From assembly GCA_028287235.1 (NCBI GenBank), contig JAQBQB010000009.1, positions 62,001-126,000 of the forward strand: a DNA stretch of 64,000 nucleotides, read 5' to 3'. Below, piece by piece: positions 18,966-31,388 of this stretch (the first letter of the stretch is position 1; each line of letters opens with the position of its first letter). The DNA is from Gemmatimonadota bacterium (lineage in GTDB: Bacteria; Gemmatimonadota; Gemmatimonadetes; Gemmatimonadales; Gemmatimonadaceae). Under the pieces are notes generated by a model that made no database searches, was not told the origin of the DNA, and saw only the letters and a list, made by a program, of their open reading frames with translations. The position numbers and the translations under genes were made by a program.

Positions 18966-20291
18966 TGAGCGCCTGGAGCTGCCACGCGCGCAGGTAGCGT
19001 ACGGCGTAGTAGCGCGGATCGACGTCGACGAACGCGTCGGCGCGGTTGTAGCGGAAGCTCGTCGCCGACGTCATGACGTCGACGTACAGGTCGGGCAGCG
19101 AGTCCCACGGCACGTTGCCGCCGTACAGGTCGATCTCGTAGATCAGCTTCGCGGCGTACCGGCGGAGGAAATGCAGCTCTTCGAATCCCGACGAGCGGAT
19201 GAACTTCGGAAGCGCGGCGGCGGTCAGCTCGGTGTAGCGCTTGAGCCATCTCGGACTTTCCATGAGATGGTCGAAGAGCATCGCGTAGCCTTCGGTGATC
19301 GAGTTGTCGCCGAGCCAGCGGTACTCGAACGGCAGATCGGGACGCATGTACGCGAAGTGCAGCGCATGTCCGAGCTCGTGCAGAAAGGTGTTCCAGTCGG
19401 TCTGGCCGCCGTGCGGACGCAGAACCAGGTACACCTCCCGCGGCACGCGCACCGGCGAGCAGAACGCGCGCGAGCGCTTGCCGGGCCTGTCGCCCGTATC
19501 GAGCGTGATGCGCCCCGACGCGAGCGGATCGATGCCCATCTCGTGCACCTGCTTCCGGATGGAGCTCTCCATCTCGTTCGGCTGGAAGAACTCGTCGAAC
19601 TCCCGCGCGCGAAAGAGCGCGAGCGCGTCGGCGCGGGTGAGGTCCTTCGCGTCGGCGCCAAGGATGCGCTTCGAGAACTCGGGGAGCACCTCGTTCCACA
19701 TCGCCTGGGTGTCGCGCAGGAACTGCTCGCACTCCGCCTTGAGGGCCTCGAGCGACACGCCGCTCAACAGCTCGAAGGTGGCGTTGTAATTGGAGGCGAG
19801 GCCGAGCTGCTCGGTGATGTCGCGCTCCCGCTGGAAGCGCTCGCGACGGAGCGGCGCGAGCTCCTGCTCCACGAGCTTGGCGCGCGCCGCTTCCATCGCG
19901 TGCCGCTCGTTGCGGTCGGTGCCGTTCGCCATCTCGATCGACATCGTTTCGTACTCGATCTCACGGCCGTCGTCGAGACGCACGATGGCCGAGCCTTCCC
20001 AGGCAATCTCGCGCTCGTCGAGCGGCGCGAGCTGACGCGAGCTCTGCGACTCGGTCTGCCAGTCGAGGAGGAGCCGCGCGGACCGCTGCTCTTCGCTTCC
20101 CTCGGGCGCGCCGCGGAACATCTCGAGCGTGAGCTCGAGCGCGTCGGGGCCGAGGATCGCGGCGTGACGCGCGTAGATCGGCTGAAGCTCCGCCGTGGCT
20201 TTCTGCCCGGAGTGCGCGAGATAATACTCGCGCGAGATCTCCTCCATGAACGCCTCGCCCTCTGTGCGAAGGCGCTCGAGCGACAGAGCGG

Positions 20292-20295
<4 letters not shown>
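18778..20295 (-). CDS. M3-like metallopeptidase (oligoendopeptidase)
   Basis: [14 protein letters not shown] zinc motif and downstream [13 protein letters not shown] start overlapping the glyRS stop. Confidence 0.85.
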
Positions 20296-21641
<1,346 letters not shown>

Positions 21642-21701
21642 GATCGGGTAGAGGGCGGTTGAGCGGGCACGACGAGCTTTGCCACGCCCTCTACAAGGTA
21701 A

Positions 21702-23579
21702 TCACAGCAAGCTTTCCAGTCCCGCCGTGCGGAGGAGCGGCGCATAGCGCGGGTCCACCGCCAGGCCGCGCCGGTCGAAGAGGAAATCGGTCAGGACGCG
21801 CCGCAGCCGCCCGGGCCGCCGGTGATAGCCGCGCTCTACCCAATCCATGGCCGACTTCCACTCGCCGAGCTCCGCGTAGGCCACGATGATCCGGTCCGAG
21901 AGCTGCCGGCTGGTGCTCGAGTCGGCAAACGGATTCTCCGACGTCGCCAGCTCGAGCAACTGCACCAGCTCGCGGCGCACGTCCGCCTCGCGCGCCGCCG
22001 CCCAGCCGAGCTGCTCGATGTTCTCCTCCAGTCGCGCGAGCCGCTCGTTCTCGCCGCGCTGCGCGAGGAGCGACCGCCGCGCGACGGACGCATCCTCCGG
22101 CCGGCCGGCGCGATGGCAGGCAATCTCCAGGCGCTCGAGCGCCATCTCGTACCGCGGATTCAATCGCAGCGCTTGCCGGAGCGGGCCGATGGCCTCGTCG
22201 TACCGACCGGCTGTCATGAGCGCGTCGCCCAGCGCGTTGAAGTTGGCCGCGGCATTCGGGCTGATCGTCGTCGCGCGGCGCATCATCTCGATGGCCTCGG
22301 GCAGGCGGTCGGCGATCTTGAGCCAGGTGCCGTACGAGCGCGGGCCGTTGTCCGATTGGTCGAGCTCGAGTCCGCGACGAAGCTCGCTCTCGGCGCCCTC
22401 GAAGTCGTCCTCCCAGTAGATCATCACGAAGCCGATGGAGATGTGCACCCCGGCATTCTCGTCGTCCATCGCCAGCGCCTCGAGCCGGAGCGCGCGGGCA
22501 CGCTGCATGGCCTCGGCGACGGGAGTGAAGCCGCGATAGCCGATCACGTGCACCGTGTCGGCGAGGCCGGTCAGCGCTTCCGCGTTCGTGGGGTCGAGCT
22601 GGCGCGCGCGCTGAAAGTGCGTCATCGCCAGCTCGAGCTTCTCGAGCGAGCCCGGTCCGCCCATCATGCCGCGCGTCCAATACGATCGTCCGGCGGCACA
22701 TGCGTCGCGCGATTCCGGCCGTACGCGACTCACGCGCGGCGCGGCGGCGGCGACCACCGGTGACTGCGTTCCCAGCAGCGGCCGGACGATGTCGAGCAGC
22801 GCCGACGCCGTGGCCGGGCGTTGGTCGCGTTCCTTCGACAGCAGGTCTCCGATGAGCGTGCGCAGCACGAGCGCGCGACTGTCGGTTCCGACCGGGAGCT
22901 CCGGTGCAGGCGAGGTCAGATGCTGCGCGACGACCGCGATGGCGTTCGGGCCGCGGAAGGGTGGAACGCCGCTGAGCAGCTCGTACAACATGCAGCCGAG
23001 GCTGTACAGATCGCTGCGCCCGTCGAGGTCCCGCTCGCCCGTGGCCTGCTCGGGACTCATGTACGCCACGGTGCCCATCACGAGACCGGTCTGCGTGAGA
23101 TTCGTCTCGTCGCCCGCCGCAACGCTCGCGATGCCGAAGTCGGCGAGCATCGCGCGCTCGCTGCACAGGAACACGTTTTCCGGTTTGAGATCGCGATGCA
23201 CCACGCCCTGGCTGTGCGCGTACGCGAGCGCTTCGGCGAGGTCGCACACGATGCGCACTGCGTCGTCGATGGGCAGCGTGCGCGAGCGATCGAGCCGCGC
23301 GCGCAGCGTGTCGCCCTCGATGAACGGCATCACGTAGTACAGCTGTCCGTCGACTTCGCCCGAATCGAACAGCGGAACGATGTTCGGGTGGACGAGACGC
23401 GCCGTGAGCCGGATCTCGCGCGCAAACCGATCCGCGCCGACGAGCGCCGAGAGATCGGGGGCGAGGAGCTTCACCGCCACGCGGCGATCGAGGCGGCGAT
23501 CGTGCGCGAGCACGACACTGGCCGATCCGCCGCGGCCGAGCTCTCGTTCGACCTCGAATCGATCGCCCAGCGCTGGCAT
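21702..23579 (-). CDS. Serine/threonine protein kinase with C-terminal TPR region
   Basis: LGRGGSASVVLAHD, VVHRDLKPENVFL, ADFGIAS, GTVAYMSPEQATGE. Confidence 0.95.
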   Translation of the reverse strand: MPALGDRFEVERELGRGGSASVVLAHDRRLDRRVAVKLLAPDLSALVGADRFAREIRLTARLVHPNIVPLFDSGEVDGQLYYVMPFIEGDTLRARLDRSRTLPIDDAVRIVCDLAEALAYAHSQGVVHRDLKPENVFLCSERAMLADFGIASVAAGDETNLTQTGLVMGTVAYMSPEQATGERDLDGRSDLYSLGCMLYELLSGVPPFRGPNAIAVVAQHLTSPAPELPVGTDSRALVLRTLIGDLLSKERDQRPATASALLDIVRPLLGTQSPVVAAAAPRVSRVRPESRDACAAGRSYWTRGMMGGPGSLEKLELAMTHFQRARQLDPTNAEALTGLADTVHVIGYRGFTPVAEAMQRARALRLEALAMDDENAGVHISIGFVMIYWEDDFEGAESELRRGLELDQSDNGPRSYGTWLKIADRLPEAIEMMRRATTISPNAAANFNALGDALMTAGRYDEAIGPLRQALRLNPRYEMALERLEIACHRAGRPEDASVARRSLLAQRGENERLARLEENIEQLGWAAAREADVRRELVQLLELATSENPFADSSTSRQLSDRIIVAYAELGEWKSAMDWVERGYHRRPGRLRRVLTDFLFDRRGLAVDPRYAPLLRTAGLESLL

Positions 23580-24589
23580 CAGGTATCCAGCTCCGCGCTC
23601 AGCCGCGGCTCGGGCGGCGCGCCCCGGCCCAGCAGTCGCGCCACGATCTTGTCGCCGTGGAACCGTCCGTTCTCGATGAACACCTTGTTCGCGTCGTAAC
23701 CGGCGACGACCACGCCGGCGATGAACAAGCCAGGCACGGTGGTCTCGAGCGTCTCCGGATCGTGCGCGGGAATTCCCGTCACCGGATCGATGGGCACGCC
23801 GACCTGACGCAGCAAATCCATGTTCGGCGCGAAGCCGGTCATCACATAGACGCGGTCGGCGCGCAACCGCTCCTCGCCGCGCGGCGACGTGATGATCACC
23901 GCGTCGCGCCCGATGCGCGCCACGCGGCTCTCCCACCGCGTCGCGATGCTGCCCTCTTTCTCGCGGTTGAGAAAGTCGGGGAGCACCCACGGCTTGATCT
24001 TCTTGTCGAAGGTCGGCCCGAAGTGCACGAGCGTGACACGCGCACCGGTGCGCCAGAGGTCGAGCGCCGCCTCGGCCGCCGAATTGCCGCCGCCCACGAC
24101 GACGACGTCCTGATCGAACGCCTCGTGCCCTTCTCGATAGACGTGGCTCACGTGCGGAAGATCTTCGCCCGGCACGCGGAGGTAGTTCGGCGACCCGAAG
24201 TACCCGGTCGCAATCACGACGGCGCGGGCCTGATGGACTTGGGGGCCGTTTGCGCGCGAATCGGAATGCACGACGAACGCGTCACCGCTGCGCTCGATCG
24301 ACGTCACGCGCTCGTACTGATGGACCGGAATCTCGAAGTGGCGGACGACGGCGCGGTAGTACGCCAATGCGTCGCGGCGCGTCGGCTTCTCGGTGGCGAT
24401 CACGAACGGCAGCCCGCCGAGCGACAGCTTCTCGGCGGTCGAGAAGAAGGTGGCGTAGGTGGGATAGTGCGAGATCGTCCCGACGACCGAGGCACCGTCG
24501 AGCACCAGCGTGTTCAGCCCCGCGCGCTGCGCGGAGATGGACGCCGCGAGGCCGCATGGGCCGGCGCCGACGATCAGAAGGTCGATCAT
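23579..24589 (-). CDS. YpdA-like FAD/NAD(P)-binding oxidoreductase (putative bacillithiol-disulfide reductase family)
   Basis: DLLIVGAGPCGLAASI, VVVVGGGNSAAEAALDL, GLFIAGVVVAGYDANKVFIENGRFHG; the ORF could start as far upstream as 24712. Confidence 0.85.
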   Translation of the reverse strand: MIDLLIVGAGPCGLAASISAQRAGLNTLVLDGASVVGTISHYPTYATFFSTAEKLSLGGLPFVIATEKPTRRDALAYYRAVVRHFEIPVHQYERVTSIERSGDAFVVHSDSRANGPQVHQARAVVIATGYFGSPNYLRVPGEDLPHVSHVYREGHEAFDQDVVVVGGGNSAAEAALDLWRTGARVTLVHFGPTFDKKIKPWVLPDFLNREKEGSIATRWESRVARIGRDAVIITSPRGEERLRADRVYVMTGFAPNMDLLRQVGVPIDPVTGIPAHDPETLETTVPGLFIAGVVVAGYDANKVFIENGRFHGDKIVARLLGRGAPPEPRLSAELDT

Positions 24590-24738
24590 CTCGTTGTTCG
24601 GATTGACATTGCCCTGAAAGCTAGCAGGCATCCCGATGGCGAACGCGGGGCCAGGCTCGTGGGCATCTATGCGGCCGCGTGATGTGAAGTGCGCGATGGC
24701 GATGGGAGCCACCAGGCGAACGCGCGTATCGTCGCGGC

Positions 24739-25125
24739 ATGCAGGACTTCAAGCAAATCGTGGCATGGCAACGGGCGCATGCGATGTCGATCGCGTTGCA
24801 TCGGGCAGCGCGTGGGTTTTCGCGGGCTGGGCATGCGAGCCTACGGTCGCAGCTGACTCGGGCCGCGGAGTCTATCGCGTCGAATATCGTCGAGGGGTGC
24901 GGAGCGGCCACGAACAAGGAGTTCGCGCGGTTTCTCGACATATCGATCAAGTCCGCGAATGAGACCGAGTACCACTTGCTCGCCGCGCGGGATCACACAC
25001 TGATGTCGCCCGACGACTGGCGCCGTTTCACGGCAGAGACGATCGAGATTCGGAAGATGACGTACGGCTACCGGCGCTCGGTGCTGAACAACGATCGCCG
25101 GCGGCACTCCGGGCGTGAGGCATGA
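24739..25125 (+). CDS. Four-helix bundle protein (23S rRNA IVS / S23 / Avd-like family)
   Basis: DFKQIVAWQRAHAMSIALHRAARGF...LRSQLTRAAESIASNIVEGCGAATNKEFARFLDISIKSANETEYHLLAA. Confidence 0.93.
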   Translation: MQDFKQIVAWQRAHAMSIALHRAARGFSRAGHASLRSQLTRAAESIASNIVEGCGAATNKEFARFLDISIKSANETEYHLLAARDHTLMSPDDWRRFTAETIEIRKMTYGYRRSVLNNDRRRHSGREA

Positions 25126-25352
25126 GTCGTCTGGCACGAATCTCGAGCCTCGAGCCTCGAAGCTGGGTCCTCGAACCTGGGCTCGCTTTCGACGTCGAGA
25201 TGTTGAGGTCGAGCCTCGAGGCGTGAGATGTGAGCCTCGAGCCTCACGCCTCGACTGTCTCTCTTCCCGGTCGAGATCTCGACATCGAATGCGAGCCCAG
25301 GTTCGAGGCTCAAGGCTCGAGGTGCCAGGCTCGAGACAACGGCTCATGCCTC
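25117..25352. repeat. ~236-bp imperfect palindrome built of CTCGAG/CCTCGA-rich repeats
   Basis: Nested arms: 25117-25126/25343-25352 (GAGGCATGAG), 25169-25201/25276-25308 (CCTCGAACCTGGGCTCGC[T/A]TTCGA[C/T]GTCGAGAT, 31/33), 25216-25227/25243-25254 (TCGAGGCGTGAG). Confidence 0.85.
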
Positions 25353-25367
25353 GAGCGCTACCGCGCC

Positions 25368-26648
<1,281 letters not shown>

Positions 26649-26683
26649 GGGTGGGCCGGGCGGGATCGGGCGTGAATTCAGGG

Positions 26684-26720
26684 CAAAAAAATACGCCCCG
26701 GCGGATCGCTCGGGGCGTTG
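26684..26720 (-). terminator. Intrinsic terminator/attenuator in the purA leader
   Basis: Minus strand ACGCCCCG-AGCGATCCGC-CGGGGCGT-A-TTTTTTT, ~36-72 nt upstream of the purA start. Confidence 0.75.
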
Positions 26721-26857
26721 AGTAAATCTACCGCGCAGCCTGTGCGTGTCAACGGCGCGGCCTCCGTGGGGGCTCGTGTGCAACTTCCGGCGAGCGGCAC
26801 GTCTCCTCCCGTGAACGCGGCCACGCCGGCCGTTCAGCCCATTCGCAGCGAGGAGCC

Positions 26858-27724
26858 ATGCACGCCCGCCGCATCGTTTCGATCGCCCTTTTCACGCTGG
26901 CTGCTTGCGACGACCGCCGCGCCGCCGCGAGGAGCGTCGACGCCGCCGTCGCGCCCGCTCCGGCGGCTCCGGTTGGGCTGAGCGGCGCCAACGACTCGCG
27001 TGTGACGCTCGCCATCCAGCAGCGATCGAACATTCCACTTCCCTCGGCCGGGCCCGGCACGATGCTCGTGCGCACCGGCCGCGCCGGGCTGCAGGTTGAT
27101 TCGCTCGAGCAGGGGATGAACCGCGTCCGCGAGCTGGCGCGCAGCACGGGCGCCCTCGTCGGCAACACCAGCGTCCAGAGCGGACGCGATCAGCTTCGCT
27201 CCGCGATGCTGGAGCTGCGCATTCCCTCGGATCGCTTCGACGATCTCGTCGTTGGACTACGCGCGCTCGGGAAGCTCGAGGCGATCGACGTGAACGTTGC
27301 CGACGTGGGCGAAGAGTTCGTCGACGTGACGGCGCGCGTGGCCAACGCGCGGCAGCTCGAGCGCCGGCTCATCGATCTCCTCGCGACGCGCACGGGCAAG
27401 CTGTCCGACGTGCTCGAGGTGGAGCACGAGCTGGCGCGCGTCCGTGAAGAGATCGAGCGGTACGAGGGACGCCTGCGCTATCTGCGCGAGCGAGCCGCGG
27501 TGAGCACGCTCGCCGTGACGGTGCACGAGCCGATCCCGGTCATCGCCGATCACCCCGGAACGAACCCGATCGGCGAAGCGACGAAGCAGGCGTGGCGCAA
27601 TTTCATCGCGCTCGTGGCCACGGCCATCGCGTCGCTCGGCGTGCTCGTTCCGCTTGGCGTCATCGCCACTGGGGCGGTGATCGTCGGCCGGCGGTCGATT
27701 CGCACGCTGTCGTCTCGAGCGTAG
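26858..27724 (+). CDS. DUF4349 domain-containing lipoprotein
   Basis: FTLAACDD lipobox-like; LRSAMLELRIPSDRFDDLVVGLRALGKLEAIDVNVADVGEEFVDVTARVANARQLERRLIDLL; C-terminal TM. Confidence 0.88.
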   Translation: MHARRIVSIALFTLAACDDRRAAARSVDAAVAPAPAAPVGLSGANDSRVTLAIQQRSNIPLPSAGPGTMLVRTGRAGLQVDSLEQGMNRVRELARSTGALVGNTSVQSGRDQLRSAMLELRIPSDRFDDLVVGLRALGKLEAIDVNVADVGEEFVDVTARVANARQLERRLIDLLATRTGKLSDVLEVEHELARVREEIERYEGRLRYLRERAAVSTLAVTVHEPIPVIADHPGTNPIGEATKQAWRNFIALVATAIASLGVLVPLGVIATGAVIVGRRSIRTLSSRA

Positions 27725-27757
27725 CGACGGGGTCGAGCCCTTCCGGGTACGCGACGG

Positions 27758-28249
27758 CTAGACGAGCACCGCGGCGATCATCCAGACGGCCATCACCAGA
27801 CCGATCGCCACCTTCACCGCCGCGGCGGTCACGCGCCCGACGAAGGCGCCCCACGCCACGCGCGTCGCAACGCCGTGATCCTGTCCGCGGCTCCATTCGA
27901 AGACGAACGCGCCAACGAACGCCCCGACGAACGCGCCGACGATCGACCCGATCACCGGTACCGGCACACCCATGAACGCGCCCACCATGCCGCCGAGGAT
28001 CGCGCCCCACCCCGCGCGCCGTGAGCCGCCGTATTTCTTCGTGAAGCGGCTGGTCAGCACCCACTCCAGCCCTTCGGCGACGACCATGAGCACTCCCATG
28101 GCGATCACCGTCGTGAGGCCGATGCCCCCCGCCGGCACGAGCAGGAAGTAGCAGAGCGCGCCGCCGAACAGCACGAGCGTGCCCGGCATCCCGAACGGGA
28201 TCATGATCAGGCCGAGGACGATCGCGGCGATGAGAAGCAGAACCTGCAT
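27758..28249 (-). CDS. DUF456 domain-containing membrane protein
   Basis: Gly-rich TM arrangement: LLIAAIVLGLIMIPFGMPGTLVLF...GWGAILGGMVGAFMGVPVPVIGSIVGAFVGAFVGA. Confidence 0.85.
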   Translation of the reverse strand: MQVLLLIAAIVLGLIMIPFGMPGTLVLFGGALCYFLLVPAGGIGLTTVIAMGVLMVVAEGLEWVLTSRFTKKYGGSRRAGWGAILGGMVGAFMGVPVPVIGSIVGAFVGAFVGAFVFEWSRGQDHGVATRVAWGAFVGRVTAAAVKVAIGLVMAVWMIAAVLV

Positions 28250-29305
28250 TCAACCGAGCTCCGTTGCGGTGCGTGCGAGAATGCCCGCTACACTGGCGAT
28301 CCCCGTGCCGCGCATGAAGCCGGGCGTGTCGCGCGACGTGTGGATCCTCCCAAGCGTACGCAGATCGCCCCGGCTGAGTGTCACCGTCTGCCAGCCCGCT
28401 TCGGCGAGCGGCACGTGGTCGGTGAGAATGCCCGGAATGAGCCGTAGGACGCGCAGCGGCTCTCGTTGGGCCGAGGCGGCGTTGCGGATCCGCGCGAGGA
28501 GCGCCGCCGGCGCCGGGCTGCCGTGCATCACGGTGACCCGGCCGCGGTCGTCGACGCTGTCGCAGTTCAGCGCGACGCCCGGCCCTCGCCCTCGGACCCA
28601 GGCTCGCGCGCCGGCCAGCCCGAGCTCCTCGGCGTCGGTGATCAGCACCCCCACGCGTGCGGTGCTCGGAATGGCCTCGACCGCCTCGAGCACCGCGGCG
28701 ACCCCGCTCGCGTTGTCGAGCGTGCCCTGGTTCTTCGTGCCGACGATGGACAGCATCAGCGGCGTGGATCCGAGCCAGGTGGCGACGAGCAGCACCGCCG
28801 CGAGGAGCTCGTGCCCGCGAATCATCGCGAGCACCAAGAGTCCGATCAGGCCCAGGGTGGTGACGACCACGCCGAGTACACGCGCGATCATCGAGACCGG
28901 TTGCCACTTGGAGTCGATGTGCGCGACGAGCCAGATCGCCGGCTCGTCATCGCCGCGCGTCGCCTCGAGATTGACGCCCGTGCGCCGCCGTGCGGGGAAA
29001 TCGAGCACGCCGTCGCGGCCGAGGTAGCCGAGGGCGGCGGCGGTCACGGCCAGCGCGACGACCGACAGGATCGTGAGCGCCGGGGCGCGGCGTCCGAGAT
29101 ACAACCCGATCCCGGCCAGCGCCGCCACCAGACCGCCCAGCGGCGTGGCCCAGGCGCCGACGAATTCAGAATACTCAAACGATCGTTCTGTAACTACAAA
29201 ACCAGCATTTTTCAGGACGCCGGCGCAGTAGTCGCGCGCCTCGGCGGCCGCCGCACTTCCCGCCGGCCGCGCCTGGGCGCCGAGGTGCTCCAGGTGCGTC
29301 GCCAC
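28250..29305 (-). CDS. M28-family peptidase-like membrane protein
   Basis: IWLVAHIDSK, GTLDNASGVAAVLEAVEAIP, ITDAEELGLAGARAW. Confidence 0.8.
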   Translation of the reverse strand: MATHLEHLGAQARPAGSAAAAEARDYCAGVLKNAGFVVTERSFEYSEFVGAWATPLGGLVAALAGIGLYLGRRAPALTILSVVALAVTAAALGYLGRDGVLDFPARRRTGVNLEATRGDDEPAIWLVAHIDSKWQPVSMIARVLGVVVTTLGLIGLLVLAMIRGHELLAAVLLVATWLGSTPLMLSIVGTKNQGTLDNASGVAAVLEAVEAIPSTARVGVLITDAEELGLAGARAWVRGRGPGVALNCDSVDDRGRVTVMHGSPAPAALLARIRNAASAQREPLRVLRLIPGILTDHVPLAEAGWQTVTLSRGDLRTLGRIHTSRDTPGFMRGTGIASVAGILARTATELG

Positions 29306-29312
29306 TCGACCC

Positions 29313-30212
29313 CTACGCCGTCGCCAGCTCCGCGCTGCGCAGCAGCTCCTCGACGATCTCCCCCTGCTCCGCCGCGAGGCCCACCAGCGGCGACCGCACC
29401 GGGCCGCCGGCCAGCCCCACCCGATCCATCGCCGCCTTCACTCCCGCCACGCCGAGCTCGCCCACGATCTTCGCGCCGAGCGGCGACATGCGCGCCTGCG
29501 CCGCCGACGCGGCTTCCGCGTCGCCGCTCGCGGCCGCGTCGTACACCTCGAGCGACAAACCCGCCGCGAACAATGCCACGGCGAGAATTCCTCCAGGCGA
29601 TCCGCTCTCGAGCGCATGGTGAAACATCGGCGCATTCCCCGTCAGCACGGCGAACGTGGGCGACTGGATGTTCATGTACGACGCGAACAGCTCGCGATTG
29701 CCCGAGCTGTCCTTGATGCCGATCACGTTCTCGTGCGCCGCCAGCTCGGCCACGAGCGTGGGCGCGAGCGTGAAGTGCATGTACTTGGGAATGTTGTACA
29801 GCATCACCGGCACCGGGCTCTCCTCCGCGATGCGCCAGTAATGCTGCATCAACGCCGCGCCGGTCATCGCCGTGCCGTAGTAGTGCGGCGCCACGACCAG
29901 CACCGCGTCGGCCCCGCGCGACGCCGCGTCGCGCGTGTACTGCAAGCACGTGCGCGTCGACTCGGCGCCCGTGCCGGCGATCAGCCACTTGTCGCGCGGC
30001 ACCAACTCGCGCGCCGCGTCGATCAGCGCCGAGCGCTCCGAGGCGTCGAGCAGGGCGGCTTCGCCCGTCGAGCCGTTCGTGACGATGCCGTGCAGCCCGG
30101 CGGCGAGATGCGCGCGCACGTTGGCTGAGAACGCGGCCACGTCCAGCTCGCCCGTCTCCGCATAGAAGGTGGTCACCACGGGGGCGAACACGCCCTTGAG
30201 CTCTTTTTTCAT
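29313..30212 (-). CDS. dapA: Dihydrodipicolinate synthase family protein
   Basis: GIVTNGSTGEAALLDASER; VAPHYYGTAMTGAALMQHY; MLYNIPKYM; IGIKDSSGN. Confidence 0.9.
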   Translation of the reverse strand: MKKELKGVFAPVVTTFYAETGELDVAAFSANVRAHLAAGLHGIVTNGSTGEAALLDASERSALIDAARELVPRDKWLIAGTGAESTRTCLQYTRDAASRGADAVLVVAPHYYGTAMTGAALMQHYWRIAEESPVPVMLYNIPKYMHFTLAPTLVAELAAHENVIGIKDSSGNRELFASYMNIQSPTFAVLTGNAPMFHHALESGSPGGILAVALFAAGLSLEVYDAAASGDAEAASAAQARMSPLGAKIVGELGVAGVKAAMDRVGLAGGPVRSPLVGLAAEQGEIVEELLRSAELATA

Positions 30213-31387
30213 CAGAGAAAGTCCAGTCCACCTGTTTGAATGCCGTCGAGCTGCGTCGACTCGGGCTCGGGCGCCGCCGGCTCCTCCGGCGGAATGTCTT
30301 CCGCCTTCACCGTCTGCGACAGCCGCGAGAACATGCGCATCTTGAGCTCGAAGTCCGACGGGTTGCTCGCCGCCGCCTTCGCCGTCTCGAACGTGACCTC
30401 GCCGCTCTGCACGAGATCGGTGAGACACTGGTCGAACGTCTGCATGCCGTACTGCTCGCGTCCTTCGGCGATGTAGTCGCGAATCTCGCCGATCCGCGTG
30501 CCCTCGAGAATGACGTCCTTGATCGTGGGGGTGACGATCATGATCTCGGCGGCCACGGCGCGTCCCTTTCCTGAGCGCGTCGGCAGCAATCGCTGCGAGA
30601 TCACCGCGTACAGCGACTCGGCGAGCCGAATGCGAATGACGTCCTGCTCCTCGGGCGCGAACATCGCCATGATGCGCAAAATCGTGCTCTGCGCGTCGGG
30701 CGTATGCAGCGTGGACATGAGCAGGTGCCCCGTCTCCGCCGCCTTGATTGCCGTGTCCACCGTTTCGGCGTCGCGCATCTCGCCGATCATGATGACGTCG
30801 GGATCCTGCCGCAGGGCGGCGCGCAGGCCCATCTTGAAGTCGGTCGTGTCGGAGCCGATCTCGCGCTGCGTCACCGACGACGCGCGGTCCTTGTGCAGGA
30901 ACTCGATCGGATTCTCGAGCGTGAGGATGTGCCGCGCCTCGCGCACGTTGATGTAGTTGATCAGCGCCGCCATGGTGCTCGACTTGCCCGAGCCCGTGAC
31001 GCCGGTGACGAGAATCATTCCGCGCTCGGTCTCGGCGATCTTCGCCAGCACCGGCGGCAGGCCGAGCTTCTCGAACGTCGGCACTTCCCACGGAATGACA
31101 CGCATGATGATCGAGAACGATCCGCGCTGCTTCATGATGTTCACGCGAAAGCGCCCGATCCCCGCCGCCGCCCACGAGCAGTCGTAGTCGAGGATCTTGT
31201 CGAGCCGCGCCTTGTCGTCCTCGTTCGTCATGAGGTGCAGCGCGATGGCGCGCGTCTGGTCGGGCGTCAGCGCCTGCTTCGTCAACGCGACGAGCTCGCC
31301 GTTGATGCGCGCCCGGAACACGTCGCCCGCCTTCATGTGCAGGTCGGACGCGCCTCGGTCGACCGCCGCCTTGATGATCTTTTCCAT
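30212..31387 (-). CDS. pilT: Twitching motility ATPase PilT
   Basis: GMILVTGVTGSGKSSTMAALINYIN; ALRQDPDVIMIGEMRDAETVDTAIKAAETGHLLMSTLHTPDA. Confidence 0.96.
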   Translation of the reverse strand: MEKIIKAAVDRGASDLHMKAGDVFRARINGELVALTKQALTPDQTRAIALHLMTNEDDKARLDKILDYDCSWAAAGIGRFRVNIMKQRGSFSIIMRVIPWEVPTFEKLGLPPVLAKIAETERGMILVTGVTGSGKSSTMAALINYINVREARHILTLENPIEFLHKDRASSVTQREIGSDTTDFKMGLRAALRQDPDVIMIGEMRDAETVDTAIKAAETGHLLMSTLHTPDAQSTILRIMAMFAPEEQDVIRIRLAESLYAVISQRLLPTRSGKGRAVAAEIMIVTPTIKDVILEGTRIGEIRDYIAEGREQYGMQTFDQCLTDLVQSGEVTFETAKAAASNPSDFELKMRMFSRLSQTVKAEDIPPEEPAAPEPESTQLDGIQTGGLDFL

Positions 31388-31388
31388 G

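Noticed and set aside
22666-23699. + strand ORFs opposite the Ser/Thr kinase
   Set aside because: Antisense to strong kinase motifs; compositionally Arg/Ser-rich.
24739-25125. S23/Avd-like protein as part of a diversity-generating retroelement
   Set aside because: No reverse transcriptase, template repeat or variable repeat recognised nearby.
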